A stretch of 64,000 nucleotides of DNA from Methylomonas sp. (GTDB lineage: Bacteria > Pseudomonadota > Gammaproteobacteria > Methylococcales > Methylomonadaceae): positions 124,001 through 188,000 of the forward strand of contig NZ_JALOBS010000001.1 in NCBI RefSeq assembly GCF_023228165.1, written 5' to 3'. Made by a program: the position numbers and the translations under genes. This document shows positions 1 to 9,063 of the stretch, in pieces. The notes below the pieces were generated by a model, which made no database searches, had not been told where the DNA came from, and saw nothing but the letters and a program-made list of their open reading frames with translations. How positions within the stretch are numbered: position 1 is the first letter of the stretch; each line of letters starts with the position of its first letter.

Positions 1-2407
1 CCTCGGCTATCACTTTGATGCCTAACTTATGCGCCATAATAATGATCGCTTCACATAGCGCCATATCGCTTGATTCGGCTTGCAAGTGACTGACAAACGA
101 TTGATCGATTTTCAGATAATCGATATGGAATTTTTTCAGGTAAGCCAACGAAGAATAACCGGTCCCAAAGTCATCCAACGCCACTTGTATGCCGCCATCC
201 TGAAACGTTTGCAGGTGCTCACTGACCTGATGAGTGGCGTCCAGCAGTAAACCTTCGGTTATTTCCACCACAATACTTTGCCCGGGTAAACCAAGCTGCT
301 GTAAATACTGTAACCAGTGTTTCCGATCATAATTCGTCTTACTGAATTGCACAGGTGATTTATTGACACTGATTTGAAACAAGGGGTCGAATTGCTTGCG
401 CCAAACGTCGACTTGCCGGGCGGCAGTGCGAAATACCCAGTCACCGATCTCAACGATCATCCCGGTTTCCTCCGCCAAAGGAATAAACTGCGAGGGACTC
501 ACCGAACCCAATGCGGGATGATCCCAACGTAACAATGCCTCAGCTTTGCAGATTTTTTGCGAAACCAGATCAACAATAGGCTGGTAATAAACCGTCAACT
601 GTTGTTTATCGAGTGCACCGTGCAGTTCATTCAGCAACCGCATGCGATTTTGCGCGCGGTGCTGCATGTCTTTGGTAAAAAAACTGAAACAATCGCGCCC
701 CATTTTTTTTGCCACGTACATGGCCTGATCGGCGTTTTTCAATAATTCTTCGCTTTTTTTGGCATCGTCGGGATAAATCGCAATGCCGATGCTGGCCGAA
801 AGATATACCGTGTCATTGGCCAGATTAAACGGATTGGACAGACAGGCTAGAATGCTTTGCGCCAGCGGTTCGATGCAATCATTGTTATCCATCGCCCCCA
901 CGATAACGGTAAATTCATCTCCTCCCAACCGGGACAAGGTAAAACGTTCACTCACCACCCCCCGTAAACGCCGGCCGGCTTCCCGCAATAAAATATCGCC
1001 CATAAAGTGACCCAAGGTGTCGTTGACATCCTTAAACCGATCAAGGTCGATAAACATCAATGCCATACGTTGATCGTTTTTACGTGCTTTGGCCATTTCC
1101 TGTGCCAGCGTATCTAAAAACAGGGTGCGATTGGGCAGCTCGGTTAAGGGATCGAGGTGGGCTTGTTTCCAAATTACCTGCATGGTTTCAACCTGGTCGG
1201 TAATGTCCTGCAAAATCATTACCTGATGGCCGACCAATTTATCGCCCAAAAGCGCGACATTCATCAAAATAGTCCGTTTACCGCCATCCTTGCAAATCAC
1301 ATCAAGCTCCATGGGCAATAAAGAGTCCTTGCTGGAAAAGGCCTGCTCGATATGGCGTTGCCAATAATCGATGCAACGCTGCCGGTACTCGTGGTCAGGA
1401 AAGGCACTTTCCCACCAATCTTGAAGGTAAATTAAGTCGGCTTCGGTGTATCCGAATGTAGCTATAAAGGCTCTATTCAAATACCGGATGCGTCGCTGTT
1501 CATCATAAAGAAGATAGCCGACTGGCGATTCGTTGATAATGGCATGAAATTTAGCTTCACTGGCTTTTAAGGCCTGATTACTCTGATACACGCGCTGATA
1601 GGGCAACGCGACGCTGTTCATAAACACCGCTTTATAAACTAAACCGTATGCAACGATTTTATAAATGTGTCCTAAAAAATTGAATACATCGGCGACATCG
1701 GCATACAAAGTAAAAAATACTTCGCTCATGGCCATGATTGCCGCGGCCCCGAACAAGCCGGCAACATCGTACACATGCTGTGTATCGGCTTTCCGATAAA
1801 AACGAAATGCCAGCAGTAAATACACTAACGCTAATACGTATTCGCAGTTCTTTTTGAATTCCGTTAGCCCCAGTCCGGCAATAAAGGTGCGAGGCATCCA
1901 TGCCTGATGCCACAACACAATCCAGCCGAATAAACCGACCATCAGCAAAATCACCCCAAGAATCAACCAACGATTCCAGGCATGAGTTAATGACCGGTTA
2001 GGCAAAAACGCCACGCTCGACATTGCAACGGCAGCGAATCCCCTGGCCATCAACCAGAAATTGATGGCTTTTTCGGGACTGTTCATGGTGATCAAATCCG
2101 GCATTCCCGCATAGGATAAGGTGTGCATCAAATCAAGCATGGCCACGCCTAAAAAACAGCAGGCCAGCAGCATCAAATTAGCGGAATCTTCTTTCTGATA
2201 GACGACCCACCCGGTAAAAAATACCAAGGCCGAAATCACAATAGCCAATACTTCGAGAGCGGTATGTAGCGGTACGTAATTTGCCAAACCCTGTAGCGCA
2301 TAAAGCGGCGGCGAAAACACGCTCGCTATTTGAACGAGCAGTAATATAACCAGCAGCCGCAGTACCGATGTCAATCCTAACGGATTATTCAAATGGCTAT
2401 CGGGCAT
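1..2407 (-). CDS. MASE3-PAS-GGDEF-EAL membrane c-di-GMP enzyme (3' end outside window)
   Basis: Starts at the ATG whose complement is at 2405-2407 and stays open to the left edge (802 codons), so the C-terminus is missing. The N-terminal ~250 residues hold several hydrophobic segments and the pattern of the MASE3 sensor (for example LDLMHTLSYAGMPD). A PAS domain follows, then a GGDEF domain with an intact RLGGDEFT motif near residue 494 (complement of about 915-935), and an EAL domain with EALLRW near residue 624 and DDFGTGYSS. The window ends at IAE of the EAL domain. GGDEF domains make and EAL domains degrade c-di-GMP; both signature motifs look intact, so the net activity cannot be told. 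It begins 10 bases after the mfnB stop on the same strand, which suggests co-transcription. Confidence 0.9.
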   Translation of the reverse strand, partial: MPDSHLNNPLGLTSVLRLLVILLLVQIASVFSPPLYALQGLANYVPLHTALEVLAIVISALVFFTGWVVYQKEDSANLMLLACCFLGVAMLDLMHTLSYAGMPDLITMNSPEKAINFWLMARGFAAVAMSSVAFLPNRSLTHAWNRWLILGVILLMVGLFGWIVLWHQAWMPRTFIAGLGLTEFKKNCEYVLALVYLLLAFRFYRKADTQHVYDVAGLFGAAAIMAMSEVFFTLYADVADVFNFLGHIYKIVAYGLVYKAVFMNSVALPYQRVYQSNQALKASEAKFHAIINESPVGYLLYDEQRRIRYLNRAFIATFGYTEADLIYLQDWWESAFPDHEYRQRCIDYWQRHIEQAFSSKDSLLPMELDVICKDGGKRTILMNVALLGDKLVGHQVMILQDITDQVETMQVIWKQAHLDPLTELPNRTLFLDTLAQEMAKARKNDQRMALMFIDLDRFKDVNDTLGHFMGDILLREAGRRLRGVVSERFTLSRLGGDEFTVIVGAMDNNDCIEPLAQSILACLSNPFNLANDTVYLSASIGIAIYPDDAKKSEELLKNADQAMYVAKKMGRDCFSFFTKDMQHRAQNRMRLLNELHGALDKQQLTVYYQPIVDLVSQKICKAEALLRWDHPALGSVSPSQFIPLAEETGMIVEIGDWVFRTAARQVDVWRKQFDPLFQISVNKSPVQFSKTNYDRKHWLQYLQQLGLPGQSIVVEITEGLLLDATHQVSEHLQTFQDGGIQVALDDFGTGYSSLAYLKKFHIDYLKIDQSFVSHLQAESSDMALCEAIIIMAHKLGIKVIAE

Positions 2408-2417
2408 AAGATTACGC

Positions 2418-3158
2418 TTAACCGACTATTACGTTCAGCTCGGCGCGCCGAGACTGTAAATTCTCTGACCTACTTAGCCTACCCGCATCCGACAGCAATA
2501 GCCTGACTTGCATGATCCTACCCGCATCCAGTTGGGCCGTTCGACAATGTTGACGACAAAGAGCGCCTCTAAAACCCAGATAATCCGCCTGCAAGGGGAG
2601 CAGTCCGGGTATATCGGCTTGAGTCAGCGACCCTGCCAGCCCCGTCAATAAACCCGCCGCTTTACCAAACCCCACAAACTGGGCCAATTCGGATAACGTC
2701 ATCAACTGCGTCAATGAACCCAGGTTTTTATCCATGGTATCCAGCATAACGCCGGCGAAACCCGCTGACCGTAACGCATGAATCGTGGCCATATCGGGCC
2801 GAGTATCGGCAAATAACACCGCAATCAAGCGATGCTTTTGCGCCAAAGTGACAAGTCCATCCATGCAAGCTTGCCAGTCGCCGCCAGGGAAAAAGCCGAT
2901 TTTGACATAGTCGACGCCCGTGCCAGCCATCGCTTGCACTGCAGCAACCAACAAATCGGCCTGCATAGGTAAATCACCCACCGTGGCACTGATAACATTT
3001 CGACCGCTCAAGCGGGAGACGATTGCCGCGACCTCGGACACAGGCAATGCTCCTAATGCCCCTTGGGTGGGTTGTTTCAAATCGACTATATCGACACTAA
3101 ACGTCTGCATCAGCAACGCCTCGTCCAGATTGCTGACGCTGGCCAACATGCCATTCAT
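2418..3158 (-). CDS. mfnB: (5-formylfuran-3-yl)methyl phosphate synthase, MfnB/DUF556 family
   Basis: 246 residues. MfnB condenses two glyceraldehyde-3-phosphate to the furan precursor of methanofuran in methanogens; methylotrophic bacteria use related C1 carriers. The family N-terminus MxxxLASVxxxxEA is present. The two lysines known as essential in the archaeal enzyme are both here: K28 in DLKQP and K86 in YVKIGF, followed by GALGALP. The TIM-barrel end LGFRGALC is also recognisable. The start overlaps the stop of the upstream DUF447 gene as ATGA, so the two are probably translationally coupled. The C-terminal ~30 residues (after the LDAGRI segment) are poorly conserved in pattern. Family assignment is strong; the exact product in bacteria is inferred from family knowledge. 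Confidence 0.9.
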   Translation of the reverse strand: MNGMLASVSNLDEALLMQTFSVDIVDLKQPTQGALGALPVSEVAAIVSRLSGRNVISATVGDLPMQADLLVAAVQAMAGTGVDYVKIGFFPGGDWQACMDGLVTLAQKHRLIAVLFADTRPDMATIHALRSAGFAGVMLDTMDKNLGSLTQLMTLSELAQFVGFGKAAGLLTGLAGSLTQADIPGLLPLQADYLGFRGALCRQHCRTAQLDAGRIMQVRLLLSDAGRLSRSENLQSRRAELNVIVG

Positions 3159-3721
3159 GACGCCACCGTTCCTTGTTTATGCTCCTCCATGGCCTGCATT
3201 AACCAGCCCCAGGCTTCGAGTTCACGGTCGCCGGCACATTTATCCACTGCTATCCGTAGATAGGCCAGTTCGGTTTGAATTTTCCGCCACGGCAGCCTAT
3301 CGAGGCGACTGAGCAAAATCGCCGCTTCCAGAACCGCGAACTGGGCTCGATTGAAACCTTGAAAGGGTCTATGTGCGTGCATATAGTCAGCAGTACAAAC
3401 CAGTCTGGGACGAATGGGGTCGTCTTCCAATTGGCGCATGGATAATTCGATATGGGTCAGCGTATCGGCAAGATAATACCCTGAAATGCTTTTGCAGGGT
3501 TTTAACCCCCAATCCCGCCGCCCGGTAAGACAACCGGCAAATATTCGCACATCATCACAATGATTCAGGACCGCATGGCCCGTTGCCAAGATATTATTTA
3601 AGGTAACGGAAGGTTTGAATGGCAGAATAACGAAGTTATCCGCCTCCACATGAACACCCATGGGTGCAATATGTACTGTACCTAATGCGCTTATGCTGGT
3701 TACTATGGTTTCTTGTATCAT
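3155..3721 (-). CDS. DUF447 family protein (H4MPT-linked C1 pathway)
   Basis: 188 residues. The opening ETIVTSISALGTVHIAPMGV matches the DUF447 family, a flavin-reductase-like split-barrel group found in methanogens and in methylotrophs that use tetrahydromethanopterin. The central region includes FKPSVTLNNI and an NHCDDVRIFAG segment; the C-terminal half is helical, with FQGFNRAQFAVLEAAILLSR. The biochemical role is not established. It is the first gene of a tight minus-strand group (DUF447, mfnB, GGDEF-EAL) and overlaps mfnB by 4 bases, which supports a role in the same cofactor pathway. A 58-base gap separates it from the divergent two-receiver gene, so its promoter must lie there. Confidence 0.85.
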   Translation of the reverse strand: MIQETIVTSISALGTVHIAPMGVHVEADNFVILPFKPSVTLNNILATGHAVLNHCDDVRIFAGCLTGRRDWGLKPCKSISGYYLADTLTHIELSMRQLEDDPIRPRLVCTADYMHAHRPFQGFNRAQFAVLEAAILLSRLDRLPWRKIQTELAYLRIAVDKCAGDRELEAWGWLMQAMEEHKQGTVAS

Positions 3722-3779
3722 CTAAAAACGGTAAACTCGAAAATATTTCTTTAATCACAAACTATCAGAATACCACTAC

Positions 3780-4586
3780 ATGCACTCCGTCAACATCTGC
3801 GATTTGGCTATTTTGCTTATCGAACCTTCAAATACCCAGCTCAAGGTCATTCTGCAGCATTTGCTTAACGAGGGCGTCGCTAATATAGAGGGGGTAGTCA
3901 GCGGTAAGGATGCTATCAATAGTCTACAACACCACCGCCCTGATTTAATTATCAGCAGTCTTTACTTGCCCGACATGACCGCTATTGAATTGATCGGGCA
4001 AATTAAACACGATGAATCCTTGAGCCAAATTCCGTTCATGCTGATCTCCAGCGAATCCAGCTTTCAGATTTTGGATGCCATTCGCCAGGCCGGTGTTGTC
4101 GCCATTCTGCCCAAGCCGTTTGCCCATCAGGATTTAAAAAACGCCTTGCGGGCGACCATTGAATACATCGACCCTCAGGAAATCGATCTGGAACATTACG
4201 ACATTAGAAATGTACGGGTATTGGTGGTCGACGACAGTAATTTAGCCAGAAAGCATATTTGCCGGGTATTGAACAATATGGGTATTCAACAGATTACCCA
4301 AGCTGTAGATGGTCAAAAAGGCGCCGAGTTATTCGCCCGGGATCAGGATGCCTTTGACTTGATTGTCACCGATTTGAATATGCCGATTATGGATGGTCAG
4401 GCCATGATCCAATATATTCGCAAGGATTTGGACAATGCTATTATTCCGATCCTGATGGTAACCAGCGAAGACAATGAAACCCGCTTGAGTAACGTTTACA
4501 AAGCGGGAGTTTCCGGGATTTGCGATAAGCCGTTCGATCCACAGACCGTCAAGGAAATGTTATTTCGGGTATTCGAGGCGGATTAG
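3780..4586 (+). CDS. Two-receiver response regulator, first receiver degenerate
   Basis: 268 residues, two CheY-like receiver domains in tandem and no output domain. The second (about 145-265) is canonical: DD at 151-152, phospho-acceptor D198 in VTDLNMPIMDG, TS and DKPF. The first (about 9-125) has E15 in the acidic pocket and S60 where the phospho-Asp should be (IISSLYLPDM), while keeping the lysine of PKPF. The first receiver is therefore probably not phosphorylated and may act as a dimerisation or docking module. The gene is divergent from DUF447 and ends before a terminator hairpin. No kinase lies next to it, so its partner is unknown. Confidence 0.85.
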   Translation: MHSVNICDLAILLIEPSNTQLKVILQHLLNEGVANIEGVVSGKDAINSLQHHRPDLIISSLYLPDMTAIELIGQIKHDESLSQIPFMLISSESSFQILDAIRQAGVVAILPKPFAHQDLKNALRATIEYIDPQEIDLEHYDIRNVRVLVVDDSNLARKHICRVLNNMGIQQITQAVDGQKGAELFARDQDAFDLIVTDLNMPIMDGQAMIQYIRKDLDNAIIPILMVTSEDNETRLSNVYKAGVSGICDKPFDPQTVKEMLFRVFEAD

Positions 4587-4643
4587 ATAACCCAATAGTT
4601 TATAAAATTATGCCCTTATGAAGCCACGCGGAACCGACAACAT

Positions 4644-4670
4644 AAAAAAGGGAAGGTTTCAAACCTTCCC
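4644..4670 (-). terminator. Rho-independent terminator of the PEP-CTERM-like gene
   Basis: A near-perfect inverted repeat (gggaaggttt at 4650-4659 and aaaccttccc at 4661-4670) is followed on the minus strand by six T residues (4644-4649 read as complement). It lies 65 bases past the stop of the minus-strand gene at 4735. On the plus strand the T tract is missing, so it mainly serves the minus gene, though the hairpin could also slow transcripts from the two-receiver gene. Confidence 0.8.
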
Positions 4671-4734
4671 TCAAAAAGTATAAGCGGTCGCGTCATTCTT
4701 GCCGATTTTTCTAGCAATATGCTCGAAAAAATCT

Positions 4735-5631
4735 TTAGGCAAAAATAGAGACACTCCGGTTCTTTCTGCCGACAGCCAAAAAGCCCATCATTGCGCTTAA
4801 GAACAACCATGCGGCACCAGGAAGTGGAACGGCTGTTAATTGCATTTGTCCATCCAGCTCGAAAAGCTGCCCCCCCGTGGCACTAATACCGCCTACAGTA
4901 TTATCCCCAGTTGCGACCTGATTAATGATTGGGGTGTTGTTTAATGGCGTTTTTACTTTTACCGAAAACAACGCCGACCCGCCATTGATAGTATCGGGCT
5001 CGTAGACATTTGCATTAAAGTTACCGAAAACCCCGGAAAAATCCAAATCAATTTGCTCGAAGCCGACACCGATTACCGCTGGCGCAAAAATCGAACCTAC
5101 CCCTCCGGTGATGCTGCCGGTAAGAATGGATGCGCCGTCAGCAAAACCTAAATCGTTGGCGAAACTGTAATTAGGATTGCTGTCAAAATAGAGATTAGCT
5201 GTACCGCCTGTGATAATTATATCTAGCGAACTCGCGGAAACATTGGTGAATTGACCGGTAAAAGAAGAGCGCACTGTAAGTTCGAACCCGTTACCTGTAC
5301 CGTTAAAATTAGTGCCGCCCGACACATCAAGCTGCCCTACGTTGAGTGCGGTGCCATCTAAAATATGACTAGTCACTACGGTTTGAAAAAAACCGGAAAA
5401 AGTATTGCCTGCGGCTACGGTAGTATCGGGTTTTACTAAGCCGATACCGGGGCCGAAATCGTATGTGTCGAACGGCCCCACACTAGCTTCGTCACCCGTA
5501 GCACCGGGTGCAACCGAGTAGTCCGCCGTACCAACCCAGTTGCTAGCATATGCGGCCGGCCCAGCTATCAACGCTCCTGTTACCAATAACAAACACTTTG
5601 CAACCGTATTTTTCATGAAAAATCTGTTCAT
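4735..5631 (-). CDS. PEP-CTERM-like exported protein
   Basis: 298 residues. A signal peptide occupies about the first 30 residues (hydrophobic core CLLLVTGALIAGPAAYA). The mature part is rich in Gly, Asn, Thr, Asp and Ser and predicted beta, with no recognised catalytic motif. The C-terminus has the tripartite sorting pattern of PEP-CTERM proteins: VPLPGAAWLF, a hydrophobic helix (LSAMMGFLAV) and a basic end (GRKNR), followed by a short extra tail SVSIFA. Such proteins are anchored or exported by exosortase, which is not in this window. Start chosen at 5631 because AAAGGAA lies about 8 bases upstream; an internal ATG (MKNTVAK) is an alternative. Function unknown; a surface or matrix protein is likely. 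Confidence 0.75.
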   Translation of the reverse strand: MNRFFMKNTVAKCLLLVTGALIAGPAAYASNWVGTADYSVAPGATGDEASVGPFDTYDFGPGIGLVKPDTTVAAGNTFSGFFQTVVTSHILDGTALNVGQLDVSGGTNFNGTGNGFELTVRSSFTGQFTNVSASSLDIIITGGTANLYFDSNPNYSFANDLGFADGASILTGSITGGVGSIFAPAVIGVGFEQIDLDFSGVFGNFNANVYEPDTINGGSALFSVKVKTPLNNTPIINQVATGDNTVGGISATGGQLFELDGQMQLTAVPLPGAAWLFLSAMMGFLAVGRKNRSVSIFA

Positions 5632-5809
5632 ATTAGGTATTCCTTTAACTTATAGAGAAATCTCGTAGCGAAATAAAACGCGACTGATTAGTCACGGATT
5701 GTTTCAAGCGCATTATTGCCTAAAAAACATGACAAAACAATTAAGATTCTGTTATGGCACTATTAAGTTTGTTGACAGACTATCGTCGCAATGATAGCCG
5801 AAGGGATAA

Positions 5810-6679
5810 TTAAAGCCCAACGAACGTCATCAGTAGCTGAAGTTCCGTTGCCTCCAACTCATAGAACGAATGCGACCTGATTTTTTCCGGCAAAGCCACA
5901 TCACCATACCTCACGCGTATCAGACGGCTGACTTTTACCCCTTGCGATTCCCATAAACGTCTAACCAGCCGATTGCGGCCTTGCTTGACCGTAACATAAA
6001 ACCATTTATTAGCGCCTTCGCCGGCGTAAAAACGCACTTCATCGAAATGAGCGGGTCCATCCTCCAACTCCACGCCGCTGCGTAGCCTTTCCATCATAGC
6101 TTCATCCACTTCACCCAAAATGCGCACGGCGTATTCGCGTTCGACTTGCCGGGAAGGATGCATTAATCGATTGGCCAGTTCGCCGTTATTGGTTACCAAT
6201 ATCAAGCCGGAAGTATTAATATCCAAGCGGCCAACCGCAATCCATCGCCCCACGGCCAACCGCGGCAATTGGGTAAATATTACCGGCCGCCCCTCGGGAT
6301 CCCGACGAGTCACTAATTCGCCAACCGGTTTGTGATACACCAATACCCGGGTCGGCTGCTCGGCGTATTTTTCCCATTTCACCACCCGTCCGTTGATTTG
6401 CAAATAATCGCCGGGCTTTAGGTGATATCCGGGTTGCACAGGCTGGTTGTTAACGGTGAGTTTACCCTCTTCTATCCAGCGTTCGATTTCTCGTCTCGAA
6501 CCCAGGCCCGCTCGCGCCAATAATTTCTGAATCCGTTCGCCACCATCGGCCGGTTTAGTGGAGTGTTCTAATGTCGCTGTTACCGGCTTCGATTGCGGCC
6601 TGCTGGACGGAGTCGGCTTCCGGCTCTGCGGCTTGACGGAGGATTTGGGTTTCGGCGAGGTCGGTTTGCGATCTTTCAC
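5810..6679 (-). CDS. rluB: 23S rRNA pseudouridine synthase B
   Basis: RluB makes pseudouridine at position 2605 (E. coli numbering) of 23S rRNA. An S4 RNA-binding domain begins at ERIQKLLARAGLGSRREIE, followed by the catalytic RsuA-family core with GRLDINTSGLILVTNNGEL (catalytic Asp in RLD) and KQGRNRLVRRLWES. The S4 domain is preceded by a basic Pro/Ser/Lys linker. I chose the GTG at 6677-6679 because AGGA lies 5 bases before it; the upstream ATG at 6748 has no ribosome site and would deepen the overlap with scpB. Even with the GTG the gene starts inside scpB by 125 bases, and no other start exists before the S4 domain, so the overlap appears real. Confidence 0.9.
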   Translation of the reverse strand: MKDRKPTSPKPKSSVKPQSRKPTPSSRPQSKPVTATLEHSTKPADGGERIQKLLARAGLGSRREIERWIEEGKLTVNNQPVQPGYHLKPGDYLQINGRVVKWEKYAEQPTRVLVYHKPVGELVTRRDPEGRPVIFTQLPRLAVGRWIAVGRLDINTSGLILVTNNGELANRLMHPSRQVEREYAVRILGEVDEAMMERLRSGVELEDGPAHFDEVRFYAGEGANKWFYVTVKQGRNRLVRRLWESQGVKVSRLIRVRYGDVALPEKIRSHSFYELEATELQLLMTFVGL

Positions 6680-7589
6680 GGGGTTCCTGCTGCGGTGTTT
6701 CGTTACTGAAATCCAGATGGCTAATTTCTTCCAAGGTCGGCAATTCATTCAGCGACGATAAATTGAAATAATCCAGAAATTGTTTGGTGGTGCCGTATAA
6801 AGCCGGGCGACCGGGCACTTCCTTATGTGCAATAACACGTATCCATTCGCGCTCCAATAAGGTATGAATAATACTGGAACTGACACCGACACCTCGAATA
6901 TCTTCAATCTCGCCGCGCGTCACGGGCTGGCGGTAAGCAATGATGGATAAGGTTTCCAGTAGCGCACGGGAATACCGGGGCGGCTTTTCTTCGAACAAAC
7001 GCGTCAGCCAAGGCGCCAGACCCTCTCTAACCTGGAAACGGTAACCGCTGGCTAATTTTTTTAAACCAATGGGCCGGGTTAGATAATCTTGGGCAATCGT
7101 CTCTAGCGCCGTTTGGATTTCCAGGGTGTCCGGTTGCTCCAATTCAGGAAAGGTTTCTTGAATTTGTTTGATCGTCATCGGTTTATTGGCGGCAAACAAA
7201 ATGGCTTCTACGATGCGTTTGATATTCACGTCGAACTCTATCGATGACTCGGATAACGTTGGTTGGTGCTCAGTAATCAGGGGCGTAGCCAGGTTAGCGC
7301 GCAGTTTATCCGCCCAGATTGCGGGTAGGCGGGTAACCGGTCGCCGCATCGGCACGGACTTTGAGCGGTGAGGTCTGTCCCGTAATTCAATTGTCCAGAT
7401 TTCCGGGAATCGGACTGCGGCTTTTCTGGCTTGCACCACGGTAATAACCGGTACGGGTTTGGTTCTGGGCTTACGGGGCTTGGGTTTATGGTCCGGAACA
7501 ACATTTTCTAATTCTAATAGGACTTCAGGGCGAACTTCGTCAATCGCCGCTACTGCCGTTAGCGCGGATTCTGATGTAAATGCCGGCAT
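6555..7589 (-). CDS. scpB: Segregation and condensation protein B
   Basis: ScpB is the winged-helix kleisin partner of the SMC-ScpA condensin complex, used for chromosome compaction. The family domain starts near IEFDVNIKRIVEAILFAANK and contains TLSIIAYRQPVTRGEIEDIR and VPGRPALYGTTKQFLDYF. About 115 residues of low-complexity, basic sequence precede it, and a Glu/Gln-rich tail follows. The longest open frame begins at 7754, which would overlap scpA by 215 bases; I prefer the ATG at 7587-7589 (50-base overlap, 344 residues), though its ribosome site is weak. Gene order scpA-scpB-rluB is conserved in gammaproteobacteria, and both junctions here are unusually overlapped. Confidence 0.9.
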   Translation of the reverse strand: MPAFTSESALTAVAAIDEVRPEVLLELENVVPDHKPKPRKPRTKPVPVITVVQARKAAVRFPEIWTIELRDRPHRSKSVPMRRPVTRLPAIWADKLRANLATPLITEHQPTLSESSIEFDVNIKRIVEAILFAANKPMTIKQIQETFPELEQPDTLEIQTALETIAQDYLTRPIGLKKLASGYRFQVREGLAPWLTRLFEEKPPRYSRALLETLSIIAYRQPVTRGEIEDIRGVGVSSSIIHTLLEREWIRVIAHKEVPGRPALYGTTKQFLDYFNLSSLNELPTLEEISHLDFSNETPQQEPRERSQTDLAETQILRQAAEPEADSVQQAAIEAGNSDIRTLH

Positions 7590-8367
7590 AGGGCTCGGGC
7601 TGGATGATATCGACGATTCGCTCCTTGGAGAGTTCAAGGATGGCAAGAAACGCGACAACCACCCCGTTTTTTCCTTCACTTCCGGTAAAACACGCTGGGA
7701 AAGGGAGCTGATTTGCTCCGTTAAGTTTTTCCAAAATGGCTGCCATTCGTTCACGGACTGATAAGGGCTCTTTGGTTATTTGATGATGACTGAGTTGCTC
7801 GACACGTTTTAACACATCCTGAAATGCCAGTAGCAATTCCTTGAGCTGTATATCGGGCAACGCTTGTTGAACAGTCACGGCGGAGACATCGACCATCGCT
7901 TCGAAAGTATCGCGTTCATTTCTCGGCAACAAATCGATTTCTTCGGCAACTTTCTTGATGGCTTCGTATTCCTGCAGTTTGCGAATCAAAAATGCTCGCG
8001 GATCTTCTTCTTCCTCTTCGCTTTCCGGCTGCCGCGGCAACAGCATACGGGATTTGATTTCCGCCAGTAAGGCCGCCATCACCAGATACTCCGCAGCCAA
8101 TTCCAGGCGCAAGTTGTCCATCATGTCGATGTAGGCTATATATTGCCGGGTAATCTGGGCAATGGGAATATTCAGAATATCCAGATTCTGGCGCCTAATC
8201 AAATACAACAGCAAATCCAGCGGTCCTTCAAAGGCATCCAGAAACACTTCCAGCGCATCGGGCGGGATATATAAATCATCCGGCAAATCCTGATAGGGCT
8301 GTCCTTGCACCATTGCCAAGCGCGGAATCGGACTTTCCACCTGGGATTCCAATACGTCAATATTCAC
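7540..8367 (-). CDS. scpA: Segregation and condensation protein A
   Basis: 275 residues, the kleisin subunit that bridges the SMC heads. The typical N-terminal signature FEGPLDLLLYLIRRQNLDI is followed by IPIAQITRQYIAYI and the helical LAAEYLVMAALLAEIKSRMLLP. An acidic linker (EEEEEDP) and the C-terminal winged-helix region (FLAILELSKERIVDIIQ) complete the fold. The first ~35 residues are a short extension before the conserved domain. It is the upstream partner of scpB. Confidence 0.93.
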   Translation of the reverse strand: MNIDVLESQVESPIPRLAMVQGQPYQDLPDDLYIPPDALEVFLDAFEGPLDLLLYLIRRQNLDILNIPIAQITRQYIAYIDMMDNLRLELAAEYLVMAALLAEIKSRMLLPRQPESEEEEEDPRAFLIRKLQEYEAIKKVAEEIDLLPRNERDTFEAMVDVSAVTVQQALPDIQLKELLLAFQDVLKRVEQLSHHQITKEPLSVRERMAAILEKLNGANQLPFPACFTGSEGKNGVVVAFLAILELSKERIVDIIQPEPYAGIYIRIRANGSSGD

Positions 8368-8407
8368 AACAGACAGCGCGGTAGCTTCCCACGATGGTTA
8401 AACCCAC

Positions 8408-9061
8408 TCATAATCCAGCCAAACTAAAAAACATTTGCTGAGCATAATACAAGGGATAGCCCAAAATCATACTCAACATATTGGTCGCTAACAGCACCAG
8501 CAGAATCAAAAAACCCCAACGTTCCAATTTATTATAGCGCCAGGCCCAATAGTCGGGTAACAAGCCGGACAGAATCCGACTACCATCCAATGGCGGGATG
8601 GGCAGCATGTTAATCAGCGCCAGCACCAAATTTATGGTGATACCCGCCACCCCGCTATAAATCAACGGCATGGAAACAAATTCCATATCAATGGCAACCC
8701 CAATACGTATCAGCAAGGCCCAGGCGATGGCCATCAGCAGATTCGACAAAGGCCCGGCCAATGCCACTATCATCATGGCTTTTTTAGGATTTTTGAAATT
8801 ACGTGCGTCCACCGGCACGGGTTTGGCCCAACCAAAAATAAAGCCGGTAAAGGTAATCAACAATAAACCGGGCACGATAATAGTACCAACCGGATCGATA
8901 TGTTTCAGCGGATTTAAGGTCAGCCGACCTTGCTGATCGGCGGTTTTATCGCCGTACTGTTTAGCCATCCAGCCGTGCGCTACTTCATGCACGGTAATGG
9001 CAAAAATTACCGGCAAAATCCAAACTGCAATGCGTTGCATCAGCGTTAGTTCGTCCATCAT
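8408..9061 (-). CDS. Site-2 protease family (M50) membrane metalloprotease
   Basis: 217 residues with about five or six membrane segments. The zinc site HEVAHG (HExxH) lies in the first membrane helix and the third ligand motif LDGSRILSG lies in the C-terminal half. FGWAKPVPVDARNFKNPKKAM is the usual membrane-surface loop of this small M50 subfamily. Such enzymes cut substrates inside the membrane; the substrate is unknown. It starts 2 bases before the stop of yciO on the same strand, so it is probably in the same transcript. Confidence 0.88.
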   Translation of the reverse strand: MMDELTLMQRIAVWILPVIFAITVHEVAHGWMAKQYGDKTADQQGRLTLNPLKHIDPVGTIIVPGLLLITFTGFIFGWAKPVPVDARNFKNPKKAMMIVALAGPLSNLLMAIAWALLIRIGVAIDMEFVSMPLIYSGVAGITINLVLALINMLPIPPLDGSRILSGLLPDYWAWRYNKLERWGFLILLVLLATNMLSMILGYPLYYAQQMFFSLAGL

Positions 9062-9063
9062 AT

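Noticed and set aside
6680..6748. ATG at 6748 as the rluB start
   Set aside because: No ribosome site and it would deepen the overlap with scpB; the GTG at 6679 has AGGA upstream.
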